Part shown: piece by piece, positions 40,233 to 49,769 of the stretch | Numbering within the stretch: position 1 is the stretch's first letter | Layout of the letters: each line of letters begins with the position of its first letter | From: Halococcoides cellulosivorans | Lineage (GTDB): Archaea; Halobacteriota; Halobacteria; Halobacteriales; Haloarculaceae | NCBI RefSeq assembly: GCF_003058365.1 | Contig: NZ_CP028858.1 | Coordinates: 1,972,836-2,036,835, forward strand | Direction: 5' to 3' | DNA: 64,000 nucleotides | Program-made: the position numbers and the translations under genes | Notes under the pieces: model-generated | Databases searched by the model: none | Told to the model about the DNA's origin: nothing | The model's input: only the letters and a program-made list of their open reading frames with translations

Positions 40233-41392
40233 CGGGCCACCTCTCCGAGTCGGGCGAGCGTCTCGGGCGATCCGACGACGAACAGCGCCTGGTCCGGCGC
40301 GAGCGGATGGTCGGCGGCGGGCGTGATCGTCCAGCCGTCGGGAGTCTCGGCGGCGAGGACGGTCCCCGGGAGGTCCGCGACCGTCGCCGGTGGGTCGGCC
40401 CCGAGCGTGACCGATCGGACGCGATGGCCCGCGCGCCGGAGCACGCTGAGCAGTTCGATCTCCCGACTCCGCCCGCGCGAGCGGACGATCACGGCGGCAC
40501 GATCGACGGCGAGCAGGCGACTGGCGTCGGCCCGCGAGACCCCGACGGTCACGCGACCCTCGCCACCGGTGGTCGTCGCCGCGCCAGAGTGGGGGACCGG
40601 CTCCGCCGTCGATGGCTCGTCGGGGTCGCCCGACCGCGCGCTGACGATCGTCCCGTCGACGGTCTCTGCGGGCGTTCGGACGGTGACCCGATCGCCCCGA
40701 ACCAGGCCCGTCGGGACGAGTGCGTCCACCGAGACGGCGCGCTGGCCGGCGTCGAGGCGACGCGACACGCCCGCGAGTTCGGGGGCCGCCGCGACGCTGG
40801 CGCGACCGCGGTCGTCGATCTGCACCGAGACCTCCGCGCAGTCGAACTCGGTGGCGATCCGGTCGGCCAGACGCCGCTGGAGTTCGTCGATCGGCAGGTC
40901 CGCTGAGAGTCGCCAGTCGGTCTCGCGGATCGCCGTCCGCGTGTCGGCCGACAGCGGCGGGAACCCCTCGATGTCGCTCACTGGCCCCTCGACCGCGATG
41001 CGGACCTCCGAGCCGAACACCTCAGCGAGATCGACCGACAGGGTGCGCTCACCGATCGCCCGCCAGGCCACCGCGCCACGCGGGAGCGCGGCCCCCAGCG
41101 CGTCGCCCCGGGAGTGGGCGTACAGTGTGAGCATCATCACGACGAGCAGCGCCGTCACGATCGTCGGAGCGTCGGTCGTCGCGACGATCGTCGGGTCCGC
41201 CAGCGCGAGCAGGCCGCCGTTGACCCCCGCCAGCGAGATGCCCAGTACGAGCACCCCGAACCCGGGGATGGTGACGCCGACGACGTACCGGAACAGAAAG
41301 CCCAGCGTCCACGCGACCAGCGCGGGGACGATCCCGGTCACGATACCGAGATAGACGCCGAACAGGACGGCGACGGGCAGCGAATTCGCCAT
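40229..41392 (-). CDS. membrane protein with TrkA-C domains (first of pair)
   Basis: This is a 387-residue protein with three predicted N-terminal transmembrane segments (LPVAVLFGVYLGIVTGIVPA, GFGVLVLGISLAGVNGGLLA, TIVTALLVVMMLTLYAHSRG). A cytoplasmic region of about 290 residues ends in an RCK_C-like domain (GTVLAAETPDGWTITPAADH, then LAPDQALFVVGSPETLARLG). It lacks the Rossmann RCK_N and any pore-loop signature. It forms an overlapping pair with the following gene; the two probably make one complex. The divergent potassium channel gene at 41481 suggests a common role in potassium homeostasis. Confidence 0.75.
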   Translation of the reverse strand: MANSLPVAVLFGVYLGIVTGIVPALVAWTLGFLFRYVVGVTIPGFGVLVLGISLAGVNGGLLALADPTIVATTDAPTIVTALLVVMMLTLYAHSRGDALGAALPRGAVAWRAIGERTLSVDLAEVFGSEVRIAVEGPVSDIEGFPPLSADTRTAIRETDWRLSADLPIDELQRRLADRIATEFDCAEVSVQIDDRGRASVAAAPELAGVSRRLDAGQRAVSVDALVPTGLVRGDRVTVRTPAETVDGTIVSARSGDPDEPSTAEPVPHSGAATTTGGEGRVTVGVSRADASRLLAVDRAAVIVRSRGRSREIELLSVLRRAGHRVRSVTLGADPPATVADLPGTVLAAETPDGWTITPAADHPLAPDQALFVVGSPETLARLGEVAR

Positions 41393-41480
41393 GCGGATCG
41401 ACCGACCGCCGTCGGCTTACAGTTTGTGGGCCCCGCGACGCTGGCGGCGGATTTTTTGGCTCCGACGGCGAGCGTGGCGT

Positions 41481-42611
41481 ATGGCCCTGTGGGGGCGCGT
41501 CCGCACGACGCGCGCGGCGATCTGGCTGACCGCCCTCGTCGCACTGTTGAGCGTCACGACCGGTCTCGTCAACCTCAGCACCCGATCGGTCGCCCGTGCT
41601 GGCGACGTCATTCCCACCTGGATCGAACAGACCGCCGGCTTCACCGGTGCGATGACCGGGTTCGCGATGCTCGCGAGTGCGATGGCGCTCCGCCGGGGCT
41701 ATCGCACTGGCTGGCTGGCGACACTCGCCATGCTCCCGCTGACGGCGATCCAGGGCGTCCTCCAGCAGAGCGTCCTCTCGGCCCCGCTTGTCGCGCTGTC
41801 GGTGCTCTCGGTCCCGACGGTCTGGCTGACCCGCGACCGATTCGTCCGACCGGCCGACCTCTCGGTGGTCCAGCAGGCCGCCATCGTCGCCTTCGTGGGC
41901 ACCGTCTCCTACGGAACGCTCGGGACCTACGCGCTCCGCGAGGAGTTCCCCGCCGTCGAGACGCTGACCGACGCGCTCTATTTCACGGTCGTGACGGCCT
42001 CGACGGTGGGCTACGGCGACGTGACGCCCGCGACGCCGATCGGGAAGCTGTACACCCTCTCGGTGCTCGCGCTGGGGGTGGCTTCCTTTGGGTTGCTCGC
42101 CGGATCGCTGCTGGGGCCGGCGATCGAGGCCCGCTTCGCGAACGTTCTGGGAACCATGACTGCAAGCCAACTCACTACCCTCGAAGACCACGTCCTCGTG
42201 CTGGGCTACGGCGATCTGACTGCACCGATTCTCGACGAACTCACGGCGAGCGCGCCGTACGTCGTCGTCGCACCGACGGAACCAGCCTCGGTGCCCGACG
42301 ACGCGAAGGTCCTCCGGGGCGACCCGAGCGACGAGCGTCTCCTCGACGACGCCGGGATCGATCGGGCGCGAGCGGTCGTCGTCGCGACCGAAGACGACGC
42401 CGAGGACGCCCTGGCGATCCTCACCGCCCGCGAACTCGCGCCCGAGATCCGTATCGTCGCCGCCGCGACCAACCGGCGCAACGTCGCGAAACTCGAACAC
42501 GCCGGCGCCGACGCCGTGATCAGTCCCGCGCTCATCGGCGGGCGACTCATCGTCGAGTCGGCGCTCGGGAACGCGGATTCGACGGCGTCTCTCGACCCGG
42601 ACCTGAACTGA
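41481..42611 (+). CDS. voltage-gated-like K+ channel with TrkA-N domain
   Basis: This is a 376-residue protein. Four to five transmembrane helices take up residues 10-150. A pore loop with selectivity filter TASTVGYGDVTPATPIG follows at about 173-189 and an inner helix (LYTLSVLALGVASFGLLAGS) next. The cytoplasmic RCK_N domain is VLVLGYGDLTAPILDEL (GxGxxxxxx) with RARAVVVATEDDAEDALAIL. It is therefore a potassium channel gated by an RCK ring. A T-rich ATTTTTTGG (41451-41459) lies 22-30 nt upstream of the ATG, suiting a leaderless mRNA. Confidence 0.92.
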   Translation: MALWGRVRTTRAAIWLTALVALLSVTTGLVNLSTRSVARAGDVIPTWIEQTAGFTGAMTGFAMLASAMALRRGYRTGWLATLAMLPLTAIQGVLQQSVLSAPLVALSVLSVPTVWLTRDRFVRPADLSVVQQAAIVAFVGTVSYGTLGTYALREEFPAVETLTDALYFTVVTASTVGYGDVTPATPIGKLYTLSVLALGVASFGLLAGSLLGPAIEARFANVLGTMTASQLTTLEDHVLVLGYGDLTAPILDELTASAPYVVVAPTEPASVPDDAKVLRGDPSDERLLDDAGIDRARAVVVATEDDAEDALAILTARELAPEIRIVAAATNRRNVAKLEHAGADAVISPALIGGRLIVESALGNADSTASLDPDLN

Positions 42612-42635
42612 CCGGGCGCTGGTGGGCCGAGCGTC

Positions 42636-45116
42636 CTAGATGTCGGGCGCAGGCCGGTCGATCCCGAGTGCGACCCGGGCGCGATACCAGACGACGAGCA
42701 CCGACGGCGTGACGATCATCGCCGCGAGATACGAGTAGCCGATCGCCATCGCCGTGACGAGGCCGAACTGCCCGAGGATCGGCGTAATCGCGATCACGAG
42801 GACGCCGATCCCCGACGCCGTCGTGACCATACTGCCCGTCAGCGCGCCGCCCGTGCCCCGCACGGTGTCTTCGAGCGCGTCCCAGAACGGTCGCTCGGGG
42901 TACTCGTCGGCAAATCGGTGGACGACGTGGACCGAGTAGTCGATCCCCAGGCCGATCGCGATCGAGAGGATCGTCGCCGTCAGCGCGTTCAGCGGCATGC
43001 CCAGCGCGCGCATCGTCCCGACGATCAGGGCGAGCGAGACGAGGATCGGCGCGAGATTCACCAGGCCGAGCGTCGCCCGCCCCTCGACGATTCGGTAGGC
43101 GACCAGGAGGAAGGCCCCGGTCCCGACGAGCGCGACGACGAGGCTCGTGATCGCGGACTGGAGGATCGTCGCTGAGATGGCGTCGAAGACGACGACCTGG
43201 CCGGTCGCGGTGGCGTCGCCGCGGACGTCCTCGGCCAGTCGGCGGGCCTGGCCCGATATCTCGGCGTCACTCGCGTCCGCGTCGACCTGATAGACCAGCC
43301 GCGTGCGCCGGTAGTCGCTCGTGATGTACTGGGTGGCCTGCTGGCGGGCCGGCGAGTCCATGAGTGCGTCGTAGACCGCTTCGAGGTTCTGCTCGGGGAT
43401 GCCGTCACCGTCTGGGTCGTTACGCGCGACCAGACGGGCGAACGCGGGCGACGCCGCGGCGTGGGACTGGATGACCGACCCGATCCAGCGCACCTCCGCC
43501 TCGCGGTCGGTCGCGACGAACGCGGGCGGGGGGTTCCGGTTGACGTGCTGGAGCTCTTCGAGTTGGGTGGGGTCACGCATCGGCGCTTCGACGTACAGCG
43601 TCACCGACGACTGCTGGTCGCTGGCGAATCGGTCCTCGATAAAGGAGATCGTCCCCGTGACGGTGTACTCCGAGGGGGCAAAGGGTTCCGGGAGCCGATC
43701 GAGGATCGCCGGCGTGTCCTCGGGCGGGAGGAAGTCGTCCTGGTTGAACGACGTGTCGACGCCGGTGCCGTACGCCGCCGCGCCGGCCGTGAGGAGGGCG
43801 ATCACGACGAGCGTCGCGATCGGGGCCCGTCGCGCGAGCACCAACCCGCCCGCGAGCACGCGTCCGAGCGCGGTGTCGTCCGCGCCCAGCGGTCGTTTCG
43901 CCGGCCGCTCCGAGCGGCCCAGCCAGTCGTCGACGAACAGTTTCGCCGCCGGAAGGAAGATTCCGAACACGCCGAACGTGATGACGATCCCCATCGCCGC
44001 GACCAGGCCGAAATCGCGGATCGGCCCGAGATCGCTCGTCAGATTCGCGGAAAAGCCGATCACGGTCGTCCCCGTGACGATGCCGAAGGCGACGAGCAAC
44101 TGAGCCATCGTCGTGCGCATCGCTGGCTGAGCGCGTGCGCCCGCGACACGCTCCTCGCGATACCGGTTGATCGTGTGGATGCCGTAATCGATCCCGACCG
44201 CGAGCAACAGGGGCGGGACGGCGATCAGCATCTGCGTGAACGGAATGCCGAGCAGGCCGACCGCGCCGAACGTCCACACGATCGCCATGAGGAGTGCGAG
44301 CACGCCCAATCCGAGATCGACCGGATCGCGGTACGCGACCATCAAAAAGAGCAAGATCAGGACGACGGCAGCAGGGACGACGATCACCAGCGAGTCGAGA
44401 ATGACGTTCTGGAACTCCGCGGCGACGACGCCCTGACCGAACACGGTCACGTCACCGGGCGAGCGCTCGGCAACGCTCTCGACGCCGGTCTGATAGCCCT
44501 GGAGTGGGCTCTCACCGCTCGTGCCCGCGCCGCTTCCCATGCCCGCAGGCACCTCGTGGGTGACCGTCGCGATGGTTGCCGAGGCACGCGCACTCTCGGG
44601 GTTGAAATCGTCGCTCAACGATCGCGAAAAGCCCGGGCGGGCCGCCAGCTCCGCGACGGCGCGATCGATCTCACGGGCCGTCGCGCGGTCGATGGCGTCG
44701 TGTTGGGCCGCGAGCGTGCGCGCCTCGGGATCGATCGTCTGGGCGATCGACCGGGCGACGCTGCTGGCCTCGGTGATCCGCAACGATTCCCGTTCGAGCA
44801 GGCGTTCCTGGAGCGTGAGCAGGCGGAGCAAGGCGGGTTTCGAGAGGACGTTCCGATCCTTGACGATCAACGTCGTCGACCCAGTGTCGGCCGAAAACGT
44901 CGGGCCGAACACCTCGTTGACGGCCTCGAACGCCTCTTCGGAGGGAGATCCCTCGGTAAACTGACTCGTCCCCGACTCCGTCGTGAGATTGCCCAGCCCC
45001 GCGCCGAAGACGAGCGTCAACAGCAGGCCGACGATCACGACACGGCGAGTGTGCTCGACCACCAGGCGGTCGGCCGCCGCGACGGACCACTCGACGAAAT
45101 CCATCCGACCGGACAT
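42636..45116 (-). CDS. MMPL/RND-superfamily transporter
   Basis: This is an 826-residue polytopic protein with the two-fold repeat of RND/MMPL exporters. One helix near the N-terminus precedes a large extracytoplasmic loop (45-230), then five helices ([20 protein letters not shown] and on). A second half starts near 450 with another large loop and helices including [35 protein letters not shown] and [15 protein letters not shown] are matching motifs of the two halves with the conserved Asp-Tyr (proton relay). Substrates could be lipids or hydrophobic compounds. The ATG at 45116 is used; an ATG four codons later is also possible. Confidence 0.9.
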   Translation of the reverse strand: MSGRMDFVEWSVAAADRLVVEHTRRVVIVGLLLTLVFGAGLGNLTTESGTSQFTEGSPSEEAFEAVNEVFGPTFSADTGSTTLIVKDRNVLSKPALLRLLTLQERLLERESLRITEASSVARSIAQTIDPEARTLAAQHDAIDRATAREIDRAVAELAARPGFSRSLSDDFNPESARASATIATVTHEVPAGMGSGAGTSGESPLQGYQTGVESVAERSPGDVTVFGQGVVAAEFQNVILDSLVIVVPAAVVLILLFLMVAYRDPVDLGLGVLALLMAIVWTFGAVGLLGIPFTQMLIAVPPLLLAVGIDYGIHTINRYREERVAGARAQPAMRTTMAQLLVAFGIVTGTTVIGFSANLTSDLGPIRDFGLVAAMGIVITFGVFGIFLPAAKLFVDDWLGRSERPAKRPLGADDTALGRVLAGGLVLARRAPIATLVVIALLTAGAAAYGTGVDTSFNQDDFLPPEDTPAILDRLPEPFAPSEYTVTGTISFIEDRFASDQQSSVTLYVEAPMRDPTQLEELQHVNRNPPPAFVATDREAEVRWIGSVIQSHAAASPAFARLVARNDPDGDGIPEQNLEAVYDALMDSPARQQATQYITSDYRRTRLVYQVDADASDAEISGQARRLAEDVRGDATATGQVVVFDAISATILQSAITSLVVALVGTGAFLLVAYRIVEGRATLGLVNLAPILVSLALIVGTMRALGMPLNALTATILSIAIGLGIDYSVHVVHRFADEYPERPFWDALEDTVRGTGGALTGSMVTTASGIGVLVIAITPILGQFGLVTAMAIGYSYLAAMIVTPSVLVVWYRARVALGIDRPAPDI

Positions 45117-45309
45117 CGCCGCCGGTCGCGGTTCAGCGTTTCGGCGTGTCGTGGGCGTCGACCGACCGCCCACGCGATCGATCAGACGTCGACGTCGTCG
45201 AGATCCCAATTACCTCCGGTCGGCGGTGCTCAGCGGAGACTGTCGCTGGAGCCGTCTCGACGCGAGCGACGGCGACGACCCGAGGGCGTCCGCCTTCAGA
45301 TCGCAGCGG

Positions 45310-46062
45310 TCAGGATGGGGCATGGGTCGGAGGGTCGGAGTCGACGACGTAGGTCTCTTCGAGGTGCGTGACGATCTGCCCGACGATCGCGGGGTCGTAG
45401 GTCCAGACGCCGTAGTACTGACCCTCCTTGCGTTCCTCAGCGACGAGCGCCGTCGCCTGGGTCGGCTCGGTCCCCCCGTCGAAGGCGACGAACCAGGTCT
45501 GGGCGATCTCGTCGGTCTCTGGTGTGTGGACCGTCCCCTGCCCGATGTGGGGGATCGCCCCGTCGGGGACCCCGTAGGTGTGGACCGTCAGCCCGCGATC
45601 AGCGAGGTCCCGGTAGATCGGGGCCTGCAACGCCATGAGTGAACTCCGCTGAAACCCGGTGTGGATCGTGCCGCTCCCGACACGGCGCGCGCGATCCTCG
45701 ATTTCACGCGTGGTCGCGAGCATCTGGCGTTTGTCGTAGGCGGTGAAACTCGTCTCTTTCAGTGGCGTGAGAAACGGTTCGAACGCCCCGTCTCGAATCC
45801 CGAGGTCGCTGTCCGGTGGCCCCTCGTCGACCAACTCCCGGAGCCGATCCACCTCGACGAGTGCGATGACGGCCTCGGGACGACTGAGGACGGCGATCTC
45901 CTCGGGGCGTCCCGACGCCGTCTGGGCCGTCCGAATCCGGACGTTCTGGGTCTCGAAAAACCGTTCGAGGCGCTCGGCAATCCGACTCGCCGGCGGGAGG
46001 TTGAACAGTGTGAGATCCTTTTCGAGCGATTCGATCGCCTCGACGATCAAGCGGAGACTCAT
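45310..46062 (-). CDS. DICT sensory domain protein
   Basis: This is a 250-residue soluble protein whose sequence follows the DICT domain pattern: MSLRLIVEAIESLEKDLTLF, PEAVIALVEVDRLRELVDEG, then KRQMLATTREIEDRARRVGS and, near the C-terminus, TWFVAFDGGTEPTQATALVA with QYYGVWTYDPAIVGQI. DICT is found beside GGDEF, histidine kinase or light-sensing proteins in bacteria and alone in haloarchaea; it is thought to be a sensor. The ATG at 46062 fits a CAATTAAC element about 25-32 nt upstream. It has no obvious output domain. Confidence 0.8.
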   Translation of the reverse strand: MSLRLIVEAIESLEKDLTLFNLPPASRIAERLERFFETQNVRIRTAQTASGRPEEIAVLSRPEAVIALVEVDRLRELVDEGPPDSDLGIRDGAFEPFLTPLKETSFTAYDKRQMLATTREIEDRARRVGSGTIHTGFQRSSLMALQAPIYRDLADRGLTVHTYGVPDGAIPHIGQGTVHTPETDEIAQTWFVAFDGGTEPTQATALVAEERKEGQYYGVWTYDPAIVGQIVTHLEETYVVDSDPPTHAPS

Positions 46063-46153
46063 TGGTTGTTCTACGTATTTCACTGTGTTAATTGCTAGCC
46101 TCAATCGACACCGATCAGGGCCTCCGGTCGGCGCCGGGCGCGTCCCGGCCCTG

Positions 46154-46217
46154 GACCGTCGCGCCCGGAGACCGTCTCGGCTCTGGACCGTCTCGCCATC
46201 AGACCGTCGGGCCGAAG
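46154..46217. repeat. four GACCGTC units with exact 16-bp period
   Basis: GACCGTC starts at 46154, 46170, 46186 and 46202, always 16 bp apart. The second and third units share GACCGTCTCG. The array lies in the 213-bp spacer between the divergent DICT gene and the prenyl synthase gene, ending about 60 bp before the latter. It could be a set of protein-binding sites; a protein is not known. Confidence 0.7.
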
Positions 46218-46275
46218 GGGTCCCCGACTGTCGGAGTCGTCACGTACATGTCGATTCGGTCGATATGTCTCCCCC

Positions 46276-47118
46276 ATGCAGGACCTCGACCGGCGTCGTG
46301 ACCTCGTCGAGCAGCGACTCGTCGAGGTGCTCGACGCGGTCGAACCGCCCGTGCTGGCCGATCGGAGCAGTGACGTCGTCCTCGCGGGCGGCAAGCGGGT
46401 CCGTCCGACGCTCGTGATGCTCGTCTGTGAGTTACTCGGCGGGGAGAGCGACGACGCCCTCGACTACGCCGCGGGCGTCGAACTCGTCCACAACGCCTCG
46501 CTGGTCGTCGACGACATCATCGACGAGTCGGAGTTGCGCCGCGGATCGCCCAGTGCGTGGGCGGCGACCGGGCACGGCCCCGCGCTGATCACCAGCGACG
46601 GACTGCTCGGTGAGGCGCTCGCGCTGTTTGCCGACGACCCCCGGGCGATGGAGACGATCACCGAGTCGGTCGTCGATCTGGGCGCAGGCGAGGCGACCGA
46701 ACTGATGGCCTCGCCCAGCGACGAGGCGGCGTATCTCGAACTCGCGCGCCGGAAGACGGGCGCCCTGTTCCGGGCCGCCGCCGAGTTGGGGGCGATCGCC
46801 GTCGACGCCTCGCCGGAGACGACCGACGCCGCGGGGACGTACGCCGAACGCGTCGGCGTCGCCTTCCAGATTCGTGACGACGTCCTCGACGCGACCGGCG
46901 ATCGAAGCCTGCTCGGCAAGCCCGCCGGCCAGGACGCCGACCTCGACCGACCGTCGGTGCTCGAAGTGACCGACCTCTCGGCGGCCGAGGCGACCGACCG
47001 AGCGCGCGAGGAGCGCGACCGCGCGCTGGCCGCGCTCGACTCGATCGACGCCGCCGATCCCGCGGCACTCGAATACCTCCGCGATCTGGCCTCGTTTGCG
47101 GTCGAGCGCGAGCGCTGA
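46276..47118 (+). CDS. idsA: short-chain polyprenyl diphosphate synthase
   Basis: This 280-residue enzyme condenses isopentenyl diphosphate onto allylic diphosphates (C15/C20) for lipids and isoprenoids. GGKRVRPTLVMLVCELLGGE has the substrate Lys/Arg, SLVVDDIIDESELRRG is the first Asp-rich motif (DDxxD), and FQIRDDVLDATGD the second (DDxxD). It is about 60 residues shorter than the main archaeal GGPP synthases and belongs with the extra IdsA-type copies of haloarchaea; product length is uncertain. It is preceded by the phased GACCGTC repeats. The gene at 47168 follows after 49 bp. Confidence 0.88.
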   Translation: MQDLDRRRDLVEQRLVEVLDAVEPPVLADRSSDVVLAGGKRVRPTLVMLVCELLGGESDDALDYAAGVELVHNASLVVDDIIDESELRRGSPSAWAATGHGPALITSDGLLGEALALFADDPRAMETITESVVDLGAGEATELMASPSDEAAYLELARRKTGALFRAAAELGAIAVDASPETTDAAGTYAERVGVAFQIRDDVLDATGDRSLLGKPAGQDADLDRPSVLEVTDLSAAEATDRAREERDRALAALDSIDAADPAALEYLRDLASFAVERER

Positions 47119-47167
47119 GTGGGGCCCGAACGCCACCCTTTTGGACGACCTTCGAGTACCACCGCCG

Positions 47168-47719
47168 ATGACCGTCATCGGATTCGTCGGCCTGCCGGGC
47201 AGCGGCAAGAGCGAGGCCGCCGCCGTGGCGCGCGAGGAGGGGCTTCCGGTGATCGCGATGGGCGACGTGATCCGGGCGGCCTGTCGCGAACGCGGTCGCG
47301 ATCCCGCGACCGATCACGGCGCGGTCGCGACCGCGCTCCGCGAGGAAGACGGGCCCGCAGCGATCGCTGACCGGACGATCCCGCGACTGCGAGACGCACT
47401 CAACCGGTCGGACGCCGCCGTCGTCGAGGGGATCCGCTCGGACGTCGAAGTCGAGCGCTTCGAGGACGCCTTCGGAGACGCGTTCGTCCTCGTGCGCATC
47501 GACGCGCCCCAGGACCTGCGCGCCGAACGCCTCGACGATCGCGGTCGTGACGCCACCGCCGACGCCGGCGGCGAGTCGCTGGCCGATCGGGACGCCCGCG
47601 AGCGGTCGTTCGGGATGGACGCGGCGATGGCGATGGCCGACCGAGCCATCGACAACACGAGCGACCTGGAGACGTTCCGCGAGCGCGTGCGAGAGCTCGT
47701 CGCGGAGATCGATCCATGA
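47168..47719 (+). CDS. UPF0200-type P-loop kinase-like protein
   Basis: This is a 183-residue P-loop NTPase related to nucleotide/dephospho-CoA kinases. MTVIGFVGLPGSGKSEAAAV holds the Walker A (residues 8-15), VIAMGDVIRAACRERG the region contacting the acceptor, VVEGIRSDVEVERF a Walker-B-like strand, and ADRDARERSFGMDAAMAMAD the lid with Arg residues. Archaea lack a bacterial-type CoaE, and members of this family have been discussed as candidates; the actual substrate remains unproven. Its stop overlaps the ATG of the UPF0201 gene, an arrangement conserved in archaea. Confidence 0.85.
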   Translation: MTVIGFVGLPGSGKSEAAAVAREEGLPVIAMGDVIRAACRERGRDPATDHGAVATALREEDGPAAIADRTIPRLRDALNRSDAAVVEGIRSDVEVERFEDAFGDAFVLVRIDAPQDLRAERLDDRGRDATADAGGESLADRDARERSFGMDAAMAMADRAIDNTSDLETFRERVRELVAEIDP

Positions 47720-48150
47720 GTGGCGGTGACGCCCCCGAGGCCTACCGGATCGACGTGACCGCGACGGCACCGGTGTACCCCACCGAGGACCCCGACCGCG
47801 TCCGAGACGCGATCCGGACCGTGCTGCCGAGTGCCGACCCGGACCTGACCGACGGCGAGGTTCGCGCCGAGGCCCACGACCTCGCGGCGTTCTCCGAGCA
47901 CCTCCACCGCCGTGAGATCCTCGAAACCGCCCGTGGCGTCTTTTTCGACGGCCGCCAGGGCGATCGCTTCGAATTCGATCTCGCGAAACAGCCGGCCGCT
48001 GCCGATCGGATCAACTTCGCCGTCGAGGAGGACCCCCACGAACTCGGGACGATCCACGTCCGCGTTCGGGTCCACGAGCCGAGCGTCGAGCGGGTCATCG
48101 ACGCCATCGCACCGCCGACCGACGGCGGCGATCCACTCGACCACGAGTGA
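47716..48150 (+). CDS. UPF0201 / COG1325-type RNA-binding-like protein
   Basis: This is a 144-residue protein. The region from IDVTATAPVYPTEDPDRVRD to HDLAAFSEHLHRREILETAR resembles the COG1325 family of archaeal proteins with a ribosomal-L5-like (exosome-subunit-like) fold thought to bind RNA. FFDGRQGDRFEFDLAKQPA and the VHEPSVERVIDAIAPP end are family-like. It is translationally coupled to the UPF0200 kinase gene. Biochemical function is unknown; the gene pair is frequently found together. Confidence 0.82.
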   Translation: MSGGDAPEAYRIDVTATAPVYPTEDPDRVRDAIRTVLPSADPDLTDGEVRAEAHDLAAFSEHLHRREILETARGVFFDGRQGDRFEFDLAKQPAAADRINFAVEEDPHELGTIHVRVRVHEPSVERVIDAIAPPTDGGDPLDHE

Positions 48151-48247
48151 TCGGAGGTCGGTCGGGCTGGGCGGCGTCCACGTCGTCGGCCGCTCGACGG
48201 CAGCCGCAGATCCGCGCGACTTTGTGACTGGCTCACCCAAAAGCGGT

Positions 48248-48511
48248 ATGGACCTTCACCGGATCGACGTCGCGATTTTCGTCTACAACGTCGCCGTCGT
48301 GGCCTCGGGCGCGGCGGTCGTCACGAGCATGGAGATCGAGTCGCCGGTCGTCGGCGTCGGCGCCGCAGTCGTGATAGGGCTGGCCTGGACGGTCTACGTC
48401 CGACTGAGTCTGATCGACCGCCTCCTCGACCTCGAAGCCGTCGACGAGAGAGCGAGCGCGGACGACACCGACGCGGGCGACGGCGGCGCGCGACCGCCCT
48501 GGGAACGTTAG
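48248..48511 (+). CDS. small two-helix membrane protein
   Basis: This is an 87-residue protein with two transmembrane helices (VAIFVYNVAVVASGAAVVTS and VVGVGAAVVIGLAWTVYVRL) and an acidic cytoplasmic tail ending GDGGARPPWER. The start ATG lies 97 bp after the UPF0201 stop. Its TAG overlaps the stop of the convergent MgtE-like gene by four bases, an example of tail-to-tail packing. There is no family I can name. Confidence 0.65.
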   Translation: MDLHRIDVAIFVYNVAVVASGAAVVTSMEIESPVVGVGAAVVIGLAWTVYVRLSLIDRLLDLEAVDERASADDTDAGDGGARPPWER

Positions 48512-49065
48512 AGCAGGAGTTCGACGACACCGAACAGGACGACCACGCCCAGCACGTCACAGACGTTCGTGACGACGGGGATCACCACCGAGTCGGGATC
48601 GAGACTGGCGTGCCAGGCGATCCACGTGGTGACCGTCGTGACGGCGATCGCCACGCCAGCGAGGACGAGGCCACTCGTCGTCGCGATCACGAGCACCGTC
48701 CGAAGCGCGAGCGTGGGATCGGCCGTGAGCACCGCCAGCCCCCACGCACAGAGGCCGACGATCGGAAACAGCGTCGTCGCGAGCGCGACCGTCGCGATCG
48801 AGGAGCCGGCGAGCCAGGCCCCGCCGCGCTCGGGCCCGACCGTCCCGAGTGCGAGTGCCGTCGAGAGCCGCGAGGCGAGGATGCTCCCGAGGTTCCCCGC
48901 CGTCCCGATCGTCACCGGCACGAGCACGAGCAGGGTCGGCATCTCCAGGAGTCGATACTCGAATTGGCCGAGCACGAGGCCACTCCCGATCTCGACGAGC
49001 ACGAGCACCGCGAGCAAGGGCCCCATCGCGCGCGTGATCCCCGTGATCGTCCAGCGCGACTCCAC
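48508..49065 (-). CDS. MgtE-type divalent cation transporter, second half
   Basis: This is a 185-residue membrane protein with five helices matching the MgtE (SLC41-like) membrane domain: TLLVLVPVTIGTAGNLGSIL is the Mg-binding entry helix, DPDSVVIPVVTNVCDVLGVV the conserved pore segment near the C-terminus. It starts with GTG directly after the TGA of the other half (TGAGTG). It lacks the N and CBS domains of bacterial MgtE. Together the two genes supply the ten helices that a dimeric MgtE pore requires; magnesium or cobalt transport is inferred. Confidence 0.85.
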   Translation of the reverse strand: MESRWTITGITRAMGPLLAVLVLVEIGSGLVLGQFEYRLLEMPTLLVLVPVTIGTAGNLGSILASRLSTALALGTVGPERGGAWLAGSSIATVALATTLFPIVGLCAWGLAVLTADPTLALRTVLVIATTSGLVLAGVAIAVTTVTTWIAWHASLDPDSVVIPVVTNVCDVLGVVVLFGVVELLL

Positions 49066-49629
49066 TCAGAGCACCCCCGCGACCAGACGCGCCGCGACCA
49101 GGAGTGCGGCCATGCCGAACACGTCGCCGGTCGTCGTCACGATCGGCCCGACCAGCGTGTCTGGATCCAGCCCGCGCCGGTAGCCCACCACGATCACGGC
49201 CACGACCACGACGACGAGCACGCTCCCCGAGAGCAGCCCCGAGAGGATCGCGATCGCGAGCAGCGGGGCCGCGGCGACCGGCCGACCCATCGCGGGGAGG
49301 ATCGCAGCCACCGAGAGGGCGGCGAACGACCCCGCGAGCAGGCCATTCACGAGCGCCGCGGCCGCAGCGCGCCGGAGGCGGGGATCGTCGACGCGCGGGC
49401 GGAGCAACCCCTGGTGGAGCCCGGTCGCCAGCCGCGCGCCGAAGGATCCGTAGACGTTCCCCCGGAGTGCGAGTAAGGCGGGCACGAGCACGACCAGGCC
49501 CTGGACGCGGGCGAGATCGCTACGCATCCCCGCGAAGACCACCCCGGCGAGCAGGCCCCCGACGGCGCTCACCGCGAGCGGGCCGATCGCCTCGCGGTAG
49601 GCCTCCGCGGCGGCCGCCCGGACGGTCAT
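49066..49629 (-). CDS. MgtE-type divalent cation transporter, first half
   Basis: This is a 187-residue protein with the same five-helix MgtE-membrane pattern: LVVLVPALLALRGNVYGSFG corresponds to the entry helix and DPDTLVGPIVTTTGDVFGMA to the pore helix, with the acidic residue that coordinates the cation. The immediately adjacent second gene (no spacer) gives the partner. Such split MgtE-membrane pairs (COG1824-like) are known in archaea and probably form a heterodimer. The cytosolic magnesium-sensing part is missing in both, so gating must differ from bacterial MgtE. Confidence 0.85.
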   Translation of the reverse strand: MTVRAAAAEAYREAIGPLAVSAVGGLLAGVVFAGMRSDLARVQGLVVLVPALLALRGNVYGSFGARLATGLHQGLLRPRVDDPRLRRAAAAALVNGLLAGSFAALSVAAILPAMGRPVAAAPLLAIAILSGLLSGSVLVVVVVAVIVVGYRRGLDPDTLVGPIVTTTGDVFGMAALLVAARLVAGVL

Positions 49630-49769
49630 CGTGCGCCCCGAGGGCCGGCGTGGGGAAAAACGAACCGGGCGTCGACCGGGGACGGCGATTCGTCCCGCCG
49701 ACCTGATCGCGAACTGACGACCCGAACCAGGTGGCGAACGCTTATGCCCGCGCTGGCCCGACGCCCGCT

